Assembly (NCBI GenBank): GCA_027924585.1
Contig: BSBM01000904.1
Location: forward strand, 20,111,001-20,175,000
Direction of reading: 5' to 3'
DNA length: 64,000 bases
Source: Larix kaempferi
Taxonomy: Eukaryota > Streptophyta > Pinopsida > Pinales > Pinaceae
Of the stretch, positions 35,164-46,129 are shown one piece after another; within the stretch, counting starts at the first letter, position 1, and every line of letters begins with the position of its first letter. Below the pieces are notes generated by a model. It was not told where the DNA came from and ran no database searches. It saw only the letters and a program-made list of their open reading frames with translations. The position numbers were made by a program, and so were the translations under genes.

Positions 35164-36910
35164 TGTAATGCCCCATTTTGACTTTACCACTTGAACCACC
35201 ATTTTCCCAACATTGTTTCCTTCTTAGTGTGGAACTTTGTCAGTTTGATTACACTGTGGACATATGGATTTATTATTTTTGACATTTACATATATGAGTG
35301 TGATGTTAATATGACGAATTATGTTCGTGTTTTGATTATGGCTGTAAAATGCAATTTAATAAATGGTGGGTATGTGGATACCAAGTTAAAGTTATATGTT
35401 GCATGGATGGATATGATACCAGGTGCATGGTACATGTAACGCCCCATATTTTGACTAGGCGTGTTTATGAGTTGGACACCTTTCACTTTATTTGCTTATT
35501 ATCTGTTGGACTCAACTAGACATAGTGAACTATATTTTCGGCATGTTAGACGTGATAATATGTTGCTACTATGTTGAGGATGTTACTATGCCCATGCTGA
35601 TATTACGATTATGATGTTATGATGTTACCACCCTCATGATGTTAATAGGTTTATGTGGTTACTATGTTGTAGTTATCATGAGATTGTTTTATTTCATAAT
35701 GACAGTGTGTGTTTAATAATCGTCCTGGATGAAATGTGATATATATGATGTGGTAATTATGCTGTGATCGATTTAATGATTTTATGTGATGAAATAAATG
35801 ATGTTGACAATATGGATCAGACGATGATAGAATGGAAATATTGTTATAAATGTATGGCTGCAAAGTACTAATCCGCAGGACACCGGGGCTATGTAATAGC
35901 CGGATAATTGATATGAAGTATGGTATAGTACCTATTTTGCAAAGAGCCTTGTTTACCAAAGTTGATGATACGATGACACAAACCAATAATATCGAGAGCA
36001 ACAAAGTATGAGTTGATAAGTGCATAGACCCAGTATGTTGAGAGGGATGGATGTATTGCCCACCCTATGTTTCTATGATACCCGAGATCGTGGGAGGGCC
36101 GTGCTGAGACACGCTCCCCAAGTTGTTGTGATGACGATGGTCGAATGCCTGCTAGGAGAGATTAGGTCCGCTAGTTAGCCGACGCTACCGCTCTCACGTT
36201 CTACGTGGCTAGGTCAGTATAGCTGACATCCACTTTTGTACTAGCAGAGGAAGGATAGGGAGGATGCGGACGCAGGTTAGGATGGGGGGATATTTAGTTA
36301 GTACTGTTGAGGGTTGGGTATTCGTTGATCTTGAGTTAGTGGTAGTAGGTAGCTTTCCTTGTACTTGATTGATTGAACAAATGTAATCATAAAGATAATG
36401 AAATGAAATATTAAAGGTTAACTGATATAATGACCGATGATGTTTTAGTAATGTTATGATAAATATATACTTGTTCTGTTTGCATGAAGTATTATTAGTA
36501 TTAGTTAGTTGTTAAGCATAGGAAATATGATGTATGTTTATAGTACTTGTCAGACCTGTGCATACGCTGGCCACGCATGCACATTTTGGACATGTGCGAT
36601 AGTATCTGTTTACGACATACTTATCAGTATTTAACAATGTTATAAGTTGTTGTAGATAACTCAGTTAAGGTTTGGGTAAACGACATGAGTAATAGATGAT
36701 CGATTTGTTTATGTATAAAACAAGTTAATTAATCTTATATGTAAACATTGTAATGAACCATTAAAATAATTGCCGCCAATTGTAATTCTCGTCAAGTGAA
36801 GGTATCGGAAATATGAAGTATAGCAGATAAACATTAATGTTGGAAGCGTGTATTATCTAATTGTTAATATTGATTAAGTAAACCCTTAAGAGTACTTCGT
36901 TTATCAATGA

Positions 36911-36979
36911 AAGTATGTTAGATTAGTGCTAAGGTACTTATTATTAATTAAGTATGTTAGATTAGTGCTAAGGTACTTA
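36911..36979. repeat. Direct repeat, two 30-bp units
   Basis: AAGTATGTTAGATTAGTGCT, followed by AAGGTACTTA, occurs at 36911-36940 and again at 36950-36979. Confidence 0.85.
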
Positions 36980-36997
36980 AATCACCATTAATATTTG

Positions 36998-37118
36998 TTA
37001 TTATTATTATTATTATGATTATTTAATATTAATATTATTATTATTATTATGATTATTTAATATTAATATTATTATTATTATTATGATTATTTAATATTAA
37101 TATTATTATTATTTAACT
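36998..37118. repeat. 34-bp tandem repeat rich in ATT, about three units
   Basis: GATTATTTAATATTAAT recurs at 37017, 37051 and 37085, separated by (ATT)n. Confidence 0.85.
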
Positions 37119-38425
37119 AATGTTAATAATGATAATGTGTCTTTATTGAAATGAAAGAAATCATAAGTGGGTAAGCGAACATGTTTGAATTATTAAATTA
37201 ATTAATTTATTGTTATGAAACGAGAAAGGAGTATTATTAAATTATTAAATGAGGAAGGTTAAGATAAAACTCAATTAAATTTATATTCATAAATTACTAT
37301 CATGTCACAAAACCGATCTGAGATTGGATTTTTATATATATATTTATAATTAAAACAAACTACCACTTCAAATTTGAAAGGGTCAACATGATAGTATTTA
37401 ATTATTATTTATTCAACATATTAAATGGAGGATAAGACTAATATTGAATCCACCACCTTCGTGAATGTCTTAAATTGAATATTTCAAGAATCATTAAATA
37501 ATTTACATTCAACCCATCAAATCCAACCTAACTAGTCTTAATACCATTGAACTGCTCGAGAAAAGAAGTACTATAAAATAATATTTATCTATGAATTGGA
37601 TTGTAAAACAAGCAATCAATTTAATGTTTTGGGGGCTCGAGGGTTCTTATGGAGGGCGGTGGAATAAAAGGCAAGTGGAGGAGGAAAATGGATCTATAAA
37701 GCAATGGTTTCACGGAGATGAGAGGGGGGGGGTTGGTTTTCTTTTGGGAGAGGTACACTTAGTATTTTAGTATTTTGATGAAAAGGAGGAATGCCGAGGA
37801 GGTGGAGAACTCGAAGCTTTGAGGAGGTGGGAAACTCAAAGACTGAGGTGGGGTTAACTCAGAGAAAAATTACTATTGAGCTATGGAAAGGTACTAAGAA
37901 AAGTTGTTGTCGGGATTATTGGTTTGTGGGCTCGGGGGCTAGGAAACCCGTCGGTTTCCTAGGGCCAGCATGATAAGAGCTGGTTGACAGGGTGGTTCGT
38001 CTATTTTGGTATCAAAGGCTTGGTTCATCCATTTTTTGTATAAAGGCTTGGAACGGAAAGTCTGCGGGAGCAAAAAGCTTGGACGGGAAAGGCTACAGGA
38101 GCAAGGGAACAATATACAACCTACATCGGTCCAGGTATTCTACTGGTAGTTAGAAAAATGATTTATATTTCAATATACTGAGTATTATGCAAGAAATTAC
38201 AATTATATGTATGTTGATAAAATTACTATATGTAGGTGCACTATATGTTGTTAGACATTTTCTAATCACTAAAATTATGCGGAAAATTAGCATAATGAAA
38301 GCATAATGATACTTAGTTATTATTGAAATAAATAAGAAAGAAAAACAACTCCGTAGGAGCTGGTTACAAAACTTGATTTCAAAAATCTAGAACTTCGGTG
38401 CCCTTCCCGAGAGAGGGGCACTACA

Positions 38426-39489
38426 GGTTAGGAAGGCTCATCTCTCATTTAGTGGAATATGGGAGCCTCAAAGGTCTTAGATTTCCACCCCATGAGAAAT
38501 CCCTAACTCACCAGCAGTTTGTTGACGACACTCTCCTCATGGGTCACTCCTCTGTTCATGAAGCCAGACAAATTAAGAGAGTTTTAAATAACTTCCTCAG
38601 AGCCTCTGGGTTTACTATCAATATGGATAAGTCTCTGGTTTTATTCTTTAATACTCCTCCTATCAGTCAAAGGAATATTATAAGGATTCTAGGGTTCAAG
38701 AAGAGCTCTCTTCCAACCAAATACCTTGGAGCTCCTTTATCTGATGTTGTTCTAAAGAAAGGTTTATGGGAAGAAATCTTAAGTAGAATGAAGGATAAAC
38801 TCTCAGGCTGGACTCTGAGAGGTTTGAATTTCACTGACCGAGTTGTTCTTGTGAAAGTTGTTCTACAAGCGATGCCACTATATATGTTCTCTGTTTTGGC
38901 TGCACCTAAATATGTGATGAAGGAAATTCGCAGTATCCAATGCTCCTTTCTTTGGGGTGGCACGGTTGATCATCAGAAATGGCCCTTGGTTGATTGGGAG
39001 ACTCTTTGTAAGTCTAAGCTTGAGGGGGGTTTAGGATTGAGAGATCCGGAAAAGCTTAGCATCGTCTGTGGGGCGAAAATTTGGTGGTGTTGGCTCACTC
39101 ATACAAATGAGCAATGGGCTAGCTTCTGGGGAAGGAAGTATGTCCCGATGACTGATCAACAAGACTGGGTTCAGATTGATGGTCCTGAGAAAGGCTCACA
39201 CATCTGGAATATGGCGAGGGCTGGCAGGGATTTGATTAGAAAGCTCAGCTTCTGGGAGATGCAGCAGGGATACTCAACTAACCTTTGGTCTGATGCTTGG
39301 AAACAAGAGCCGAATCTGCAAACTCTGGTGTCTAATATCCCCCTCGATTCCCCTGCTTTCAACCATAATTGGCAAATTGTTAATCGTTATTGGCATGGGG
39401 AAAAGGATGATCGCGGATTTCGTGTTTGGCAACCACTCAATTGGTGGATGACTAACTATGGGGCTGAGGTCAGATCCACGAAATCTTAA
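38426..39489 (+). pseudogene. LINE ORF2 reverse transcriptase, C-terminal part
   Basis: After the nested LTR the protein resumes in a single open frame of about 355 codons to the stop at 39487-39489. It opens GRLISHLVEYGSLKGLRF, then the active-site box FVDDTLLM with both aspartates, SLPTKYLGAPLSD, and the thumb (MKDKLSGWTLRGLNFTDR). The ATG-like start at 38398 lies in the LTR and is not natural. Confidence 0.93.
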
Positions 39490-40193
39490 ATCAAAGACAG
39501 ATAAAAACCCAGGAGGGTCTGGATTTACTCCGATGGGGTTATCTTCCTAAAGGAATGTTCAACATCAAGGAAGCATACTGCCTTCAAACGATCTCTATAG
39601 GATAGCTTGCTGGACGAGAATGGAAGTGTCTTTGGGGAGCTAAATTATGGCCCAAAATTACTCTGTTCCTTTGGTTGTTGTTGAAAGGGAGAATCCTTAC
39701 CTGGGATAATATCATAAAGAGGGGTTTTGAGAGACCTTCGTTTTGTGTCCAATGTGGAATTCAGGGCGAAACAATATCTCATCTCCTTGATGGATGTAGA
39801 TTCACCTCGACCTTATGGGATGAAGGAGCTATGGTCTTTCGTTTGAAGTACAGAGTTAAAACAAACCCTATCGCCTCTATCAAACGGTGGCGGGATGATC
39901 CCTTCCAAGGAAAATTGTTGAATCGGATATGGTAGCTTTTCCCCAAATTTATCTTATGGGAGGTTTGGAAAGAACGGAACAATCGTATCTTCATGGGTAA
40001 GCAACAGACCTACAAGCTGGTGTGGGGGCATATTCAGAGAGGTATCACTGAAACTCTTCAGTTAACTTCATGGACGGAACAAGAAATGATTATTCTTGGT
40101 AATGAGATGAATATTTTACATACCTGGGGAATTTAGACGCTCCCAAAACATATTGGCAGCCTTCAACGTCGCCCGAACTCTCTTGAAAGTCCT
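39490..40193 (+). pseudogene. LINE ORF2 zinc-binding (zf-RVT) region
   Basis: The open segment 39675-39935 reads LKGRILTWDNIIKRGF, then CVQCGIQGETISHLLDGC, the CX2C...HX4C pattern of the zf-RVT domain. The section before it needs frame changes. The stop at 39933-39935 is followed by FPKFILWEVWKERNNR in the same frame. Confidence 0.85.
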
Positions 40194-40772
40194 GTGGTCT
40201 GGTATCCTCCCAGGCCAAGTTGGATCAAGTTGAATTTTGATGGGGCATCTAAAGGAAATCTGGGCATAGCAGCGTATGGCGGAGTCTTTTGCGACGACGA
40301 GGGTCGGGTGACGGATAGCTACTATGGATCTCTGGGCAGGGAGACTAACAACGTGGCGGAGTGTGAAGCCATGCTGGAGGGTCTCTGCATGGTTGGGCGA
40401 TGTGGATATACTTGTCTTTACGTGGAGGGTGACTCCAAGCTTATTATCAAGCTTGCGACAAATATGTGTAATGGGTCCCGCACAGCCAAGTTGGCACTGT
40501 CGTGGAGGCTTTCCTAGCGTCTACGCTATTTGGGAGAAATTATTGCCACGATGAACACTGTCACTTTCCACCATGTCCGTCGGAGTGTGAATGGTTTGGC
40601 TGATTGCCTTGCAAATCAAGGCGCTACTTGTCAAGGAGTTGGATGGGAAGGTGTGGCCCTTGACATGCCCCTGGGCACGTGCCATATTAAGTGCCTCCAG
40701 ATCGCTGACACAGATAGATGTGCTCTGGATCCCCATCTGGCGCTATACATGTCGTGCAGGATGATGGGATAA
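40194..40772 (+). pseudogene. LINE ORF2 RNase H domain
   Basis: Motifs are LNFDGASKGNLG, ETNNVAECEAMLEGL, YVEGDSKLIIKL and VNGLADCLANQGA, so the four acidic catalytic residues (D, E, D, D) are present. One stop (TAG at 40515-40517) interrupts an otherwise continuous frame. The domain removes the RNA template during LINE insertion. Confidence 0.92.
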
Positions 40773-40870
40773 GTACCAGGAGTAGGCCACGTTGTGGAAT
40801 TGAGAGGAGGCTTACCGTTATTTAAAGGAATAGTTAAATCGCCCGATCCTCTTTCCTTCATTCCGCGTTA

Positions 40871-41767
40871 ATGGTAATCATTTCTGGAGATCTAGAGTGT
40901 GAGATGATGATGGTCGCTCGGCCTCGGGGTAGGCTGTATGTTATCAGTAAGGTTTCTGAAAAGATGATGAAAGACAAGGACGATGAGAGTTATTACAGAG
41001 CCAGGCTCGTTATGGCAGGTTTAATGGCACATAGTGGGTTCATTCCTTTAAATTCCCCTACTCTGGTCGGAAGCAGGCATCTCTGTTGCAGTGTTGGTGA
41101 AGCTCTTTCCTTTCTGCTACTGCTAGTGTTAAGTCTCTGGGTGGGTACTGTGAGTAAAGAAGAAGTGTGAATGCCTCCTTGTGGGAGACCTGCTAGATGG
41201 GGCCGCCCTGTCCAGGGGAAGTCGAGCAATGAGAGAAGGGGGAATTTGGATCAGGGTGGGCCAAGCAGAGATCAATGGAGTGCTGCAGCCACTGCGGTTT
41301 TCTTTTGACGTTTGTTTCCTCAGGAGTTACAGCACGACTTGGAGGAGCTTGAGGCGAATCTATGGCGCAGCGTCGGGGAGCAAGAGATGCAGTCGGAAGT
41401 CGTGGCTATGGCTGATTGGATCCGGGACCCTGGTAATACTCGGGGTAGGATGGCTCTGTACAATCAAGTTATGATGATGTTCTGGGTCACAAAAATTCTT
41501 ATTGCTCAGACTCTGGAGGCACAGGTGGATGTTCTGACGAGTTCTCAGAGGTTCAAAAAGATGGAAGATCATTGCTATGATCACGCTGAGGAAACCAGCT
41601 TCATACATATGAAGCTTGATGCTATGGCGACTGATATGGGCATCTCCTTCCTGACGAAACCTAAAGTGGTCTCCAACCCGAAAGTCATTATTCTCAGCGA
41701 CACTTCTTCGGAGAAGGATAAGCCACAAGTCGTCAACAATGCTGATGGGGATGGTCCGGCGGGTTAA
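40871..41767 (+). pseudogene. Possible third ORF of the LINE
   Basis: A frame of 298 codons after RNase H is interrupted only by TGA at 41168-41170 and 41309-41311. It begins with a good ATG and has a basic N-terminal half (ARPRGRLYVISKVSEKM), a hydrophobic patch (EALSFLLLLVLSLWVG), an Arg/Gly-rich part (GRPARWGRPVQGKSS), then an acidic, helical-looking C-terminal half that is open for 151 codons (LQHDLEELEANLWRSVGEQE) and ends DGDGPAG. The opposite-strand frame at 41360-41803 is a shadow. I know of no named domain here, and plant L1-type LINEs usually have two ORFs. Confidence 0.5.
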
Positions 41768-42152
41768 CTGATCTGTTCTCTTCTGTTTGTATCGGGATGT
41801 CACTGTTTTGCTAGTTTTGCTTAGTTTCTATCTTAGTCGTATGCCTTATTTTGTCGGCTATATGTTAGTACTGATGTGTAGAACTGCAGTCCGTATGGGT
41901 TACAGGGGAAGTAATAGTAGTTTTTTGGATATATGGGAAGAAATTGTTGTCTGTATGGGTTATTTGGGCAGTAAGCTTAATGCTGGTTGGCAGAGATTTA
42001 GTTATTGTGCACTGTGACATGTTGGGGGTTTCTAGTTGGTCCGTCAGTTGGGGGTTCACTCTCAGAGGTAGCTGTGCTAGCACCGTTTATATTGCAAGAA
42101 CTATGGATGTAACTTTTTTCCTTATGAAATAGAATGGTTTCACCTTTTGCTT

Positions 42153-42160
42153 AAAAAAAA
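42153..42160 (+). other. Poly(A) tail of the LINE
   Basis: A run of A immediately before the downstream target duplication marks the LINE 3' end. Confidence 0.85.
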
Positions 42161-42176
42161 ACATTATATGAAAGAC

Positions 42177-44407
42177 AAATTGAGTATTCATTAACAAAAG
42201 AATCCTTGAATAATCTCAAAATGAAGTATATAGGTAGGTGAGGTGGTGGATGGGCATTTGAAGCTTATGTAAATAAGGTGTGTAACATGCTTCATGGTTT
42301 CATATGCTTATGTCACCTTTCATCATTTCAACTAGACAATTGGGAAGTATTTGTCACCTCTTTTACTCCCTCATTTTAATGGCAATACACTTTCTATATA
42401 CATATTTTAGATAAACTTCGTCATGTTTAATAATATGGCTTAGATCTTGAGACTTTGCTAGAAGCTTTAAAAGGTGATTGATTAAGCACATTTTTATAAA
42501 TAAGTTTCATTATATTTGTGCTTTGGCCTTGAATTCTCAATCTAAACATTATATAATTATTAGTTTATTATAACCATTATTTTAAGTTCACATTAATTAA
42601 CACTTTGTTAAAATTAATCATTTATCCATATATGCATCATCATCTATGTTCCAAAACAATGCTTAAAACATTATAGATAATGTGAATTTTAAAGGAGTTT
42701 AAGTAGAAAGTCCTTTTTAAAAAGGTTGATCCATAAATAACTACAATAATATTCCATTACATTTTGTATTTTTTATTTACAAAATAGATCATCATAATAA
42801 AAAATACTCGATTATATTTTTCTATTCGTGTTTTATTTAAATATTTATTCATTTGTAGTTTTGAAGTATAATAATATTCCATTACATTCTGTATTTTTTA
42901 TTTACAAAATAGATCATCATAATCAAAATACTCGATTATATTTTTCTATTAGTGTTTTATTTAAATATTTGTTCATTTGTAGTTTTGAAGTATTTTAGTG
43001 TGAATTATTTATCTTAATATAGAGGGATCAAATTTATAGACGTGTAAATTTTGTATATATAAAGAAAGTTCTTTTGTCAATTCTAATTACTGAGCTTAAT
43101 CTCGAGGGGATCAAGAGAGACGATCTTCTTGGTGGAGAGACTTCATGTCTCATTCATGACGGCTTAAACTAACCATCCAAACTAAATTAATAAAAAATTA
43201 TAAACACTAACTTAACATAATAAATAATAATAATAATATATTTTTAAGGTCACAACCAAGCCATATACCAATTTGGTGTATAAGACCCCTTGGTTTCTGG
43301 GACAAAGGAGCCCCCTTTATGTAGCGATTTAACTACTAAAATCTACAAAAATGTACATACCCTACCCTCTCCAGATTTGGACCTATAACCTTTTAGAAGA
43401 AAACACATTTTCTTTTAACATGATCAAAATAAAATTAAACCTCACTATCATTTTATTATTATTAAAGTAATACAATCCCATTTAACACCTTAGAAAAAAG
43501 CTACTTTACTTTATTGCTTTATTTTCTTGTTCACAATTTATTTCTCCACTCTTTATTTGTTTGTTTATTATAAGAAGCATACCACAAAACTCTTAATACA
43601 TCTACTGTGATGATTGTTTTGCCAACAACCTTATAAAATGGTCTAACTTGTCACGATTACAAAAAGGGAGAGGACATGCTACTATCTGGAATTTGTCATT
43701 TCTTGATTCTCATAAAATGGTCTATCTAGTCATAACTGCACAAAGACAAAAGATATGCTACTAACTGGAATTTGTCAATTCATAATCATGAATTGGTCAA
43801 TTTCTTACCATCAAATCTATGGTGGCAACCTTCAACTATCATATTATTGAGAAAGCTCCCAGACCTATTATATCAAGTGATATCATATTCCCACTCTCTT
43901 TTGTTGATCCCACTTTTACTTTTTCTTTTTCCATATTCCTTATTTTTGACACAAGGAAACCTTTTTTTTGGAATCAATGGGAATTTAACTTTTCTTTGTA
44001 ATGTTATGGTGAGTTATTACATTAATGGATATTATATTTTTATTATATCAGTTTACCATTAAATAAATATAAATAATAATAAACAAAATAATATATATAT
44101 TATGAGAAATTTCAAATATTACTTTTAATATGAACTTTAGGTAAAGAGATAAAAAGAAGCAATGGTCGGTAGGTTGTTGGTAGCCACTTTGGAAACAAAA
44201 TACATGTTTTTCAACGACATGTCCATTGCATTCATCCATCCTAATGGAAATTTTTATGCGGAAATGCCTTTAGGTGTCATAATTTAGAAATAATCTAGTT
44301 TAAAATAATTATAATAATATATTAAATTATTATGATTTTTTTAATTAAGAGAGTTTATAATTGGGTTGGGATCATACTCGTGTAACATAGTGGTGATTAT
44401 GGTATTA
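42177..44407. other. AT-rich region, partly paralogous to 57450-58700
   Basis: Matches in order and orientation include CATGCTTCATGGTTTCATAT near 42290 with 57540, and AGACCTATTATATCAAGTGA near 43862 with 58219. On the minus strand 43790-43930 is a degraded counterpart of the possible exon at 58087-58284. No gene is supported. Confidence 0.55.
42745..42993. repeat. 125-bp tandem duplication
   Basis: Units at 42745-42869 and 42870-42993 both begin AATAATATTCCATTACATT and end GTAGTTTTGAAGTAT, with only a few differences, so the duplication is recent compared with its surroundings. Confidence 0.92.
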
Positions 44408-44680
44408 ACATTGCTTTGGTATCATTAATTCATGTTAGCTCACTCAGTTAAGTTGTGGGTCTCGTCAGCAAGATGACTCGAGTTCTTTAGGGGTGACTTA
44501 ATTGGGAGGCGACACCGAAAAACCCAGTCAAGTTGAGGCTGGTGCGGTCCAGGCCGGGTGCGATCCCCGAGTGATTTTGACGACTTATATGCCCCTGGGT
44601 CGTGGTTTCTTAGACCACAGGCCACTCCAACAAGTCAAGACGATTCGAGCAAACAAAAAAAAAACATTGTCTTAGTATCA
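44408..44680 (+). mobile_element. SINE-like element with imperfect 17-bp target duplication
   Basis: The body is 44425-44663, about 240 bp, far more GC-rich than its surroundings and ending in a run of A (44651-44664). The flanks ACATTGCTTTGGTATCA (44408-44424) and ACATTGTCTTAGTATCA (44664-44680) differ at three bases. Near the left end TTAGCTCACTCAGTTAAG resembles a tRNA-type A box, and GATGACTCGAGTTC a weaker B box. I therefore read it as a tRNA-derived SINE in plus orientation; the family is unknown to me. Confidence 0.7.
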
Positions 44681-44866
44681 ACATTGAAACTACTACATTG
44701 AAAAAATTCCTTAACACTGTAATTTAAAATTTTAAAAATAATGCATTTTAGAAATAATTTATGAAATATTACATTTTAGAAATAATTTAGTTTAAAATAA
44801 AGAGATTATATATAAAATAATGTAATTTAGGGTTGTAATAATTTTAAAATAATGTATTTTAGAAAT

Positions 44867-44987
44867 AATTTATGAGTCCACAAGGTGTAGAATAGATGGT
44901 GAATAGGTGTAGTGTTAAGACACTCCTTATATCAAGTTACCAGTTCAAAAATCCATAAATACTAGTTTCCAAAAAAACAATTTATGA
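44867..44987 (+). mobile_element. Short SINE-like insertion with 9-bp duplication
   Basis: The 103-bp body 44876-44978 is flanked by AATTTATGA at 44867-44875 and 44979-44987. It contains GGTGTAGTGTTAAGACACT, like a tRNA A-box region, and CAGTTCAAAAATCC, like a B box, and ends in CCAAAAAAAC. This resembles the 5' part of Au-type plant SINEs as I remember them. Confidence 0.6.
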
Positions 44988-45324
44988 AATATTACATTTT
45001 AGAAATAATTAATTTGAAATAAAAAAAATTATATATAAAATTCAATGATATTTCTTCTTCTTAAAATATAGGATATTTGTAAAATATTAAATTATAATTA
45101 TAATTTTGCTATAAATGTTTTCAAAGTGAGTTACATTATGAATTGATTAGATATTACATTATATAATATATAGATTAAAAAATTAAATTATAGTTTAACT
45201 ATATAAATAAAATTAATTATTTTAATTATATTAAATTTAAAATATACATTTAATAATTGAATTTGAAAGTTGTATATATTTTATTATAAAATATATATAA
45301 TTCAATTATTTTTAAAATGGGTGT
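44988..45324. other. Very AT-rich spacer
   Basis: No gene or clear repeat beyond reiterated TTTTAGAAATAATT motifs that also occur at 44690-44870. Confidence 0.5.
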
Positions 45325-46110
45325 AAAGTTTGGGGTTCCAACTTTTTTAGAAAATCTTGGAGAAGGATTGAACAAATCCAAAAGCATTTTACAACTTACA
45401 ATCTTAAAATTAAAAGCAATATGTTATATCCTATTCTCCTTATTTAAGTGGGTCTTTCCCCCATTAATAACATAGCTATGATTAAGTACCTAATGTACAA
45501 GTTAACAAAAAAAATTGGGAGACTAGAGACTTTCGAAAATTGCTTTAAATTCCTGTCAAAACCACCTAAGGCTCAAGCAAGGCTGACATAAAGATGACAT
45601 GTCTTGGTTAAAGATGTGAGGGATTGACGAAAATGTCACCTTGCAAAATATAGATGATATTAAAAATATTATTACTTCGAAGTTCAAAGATAAGCTATGG
45701 TGCGATAAAAATTTAGAGGATAAAAGAAAATAAGGATATTACAAGGAGGTCATTAACCATAGTCTCAAAGATCAAAATTATCTCTCTGTTTTAACTAGCG
45801 TAAATAGGAAGATCCACATAGCTAAAATAAGAACAAACTCTTATGAACTGCACAGTGAAACATGGCATTGGACCTTCCTAAAACTCCATGGATTTAAAAG
45901 ATCTATCATCTTTGTGAGACTATGAGTGTTAAGGATGACAAGCACTTCCACTTAGATTTCCTTGTGTACTCCCACATAAGATCTCAGGTCCAAATTTTTT
46001 GTTACAATACACACCTAATTAACCTTCTATCTCATCAAAATTATAGTAAATTAAGAACACTCCTCTCCAAGCTTTTTAAGCATAAAAATAAAACTTTAAA
46101 GCAAACCAAG
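45325..46110 (+). pseudogene. Second LINE family, truncated copy A (C-terminal RT and zinc finger)
   Basis: The DNA matches copy B from about 46270 onward (CTTGGAGAA-ATTGAACAAATCCAAAAGC; CTAGTTATAGT-type words near the end). It is more decayed: only short open frames remain (for example 45922-46113). It ends ACTTTAAAGCAAACCAAGTAG, the same 3' position as copy B. Confidence 0.75.
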
Positions 46111-46129
46111 TAGTTCCTTACTTTTATTT

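Larger units (their letters stand above)
35159..38430. mobile_element. Solo LTR, 3.26 kb, nested in the LINE, duplication GGTTA
   Basis: The insert spans 35164-38425, begins TGTAATGCCCC and ends GGGGCACTACA, so the termini are inverted with one mismatch over 11 bases. GGTTA occurs at 35159-35163 and 38426-38430. Removing the insert and one GGTTA restores the LINE reading frame across the junction (Gly-Leu-Gly-Arg-Leu). It has no coding region that I recognise; the open frames at 35191-35439 and 37791-37973 are short. It could be a solo LTR or a non-autonomous element. A second LTR-like start (TGTAACGCCCC) lies inside at 35435. Confidence 0.92.
31619..42176 (+). mobile_element. Full-length LINE (plant L1-type with RNase H), 16-bp target duplication
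   Basis: The LINE spans 31635-42160, about 7.3 kb after removing the nested LTR. It is flanked by ACATTATGTGAAAGAC (31619-31634) and ACATTATATGAAAGAC (42161-42176), one mismatch. It ends in a short poly(A) at 42153-42160. The unoccupied site is readable in the paralogous segment at about 57432-57445 (ATTATATGAAAGAT). Order: ORF1 with DUF4283-like domain and zinc knuckle, ORF2 with endonuclease, reverse transcriptase, zinc-binding region and RNase H, then a possible third ORF. All parts carry stops or frameshifts, so this copy is dead. Confidence 0.93.

Noticed and set aside
38398-38425. Start of the 363-codon LINE frame as a true gene start
   Set aside because: These codons belong to the end of the nested LTR; the LINE protein resumes only at 38426.
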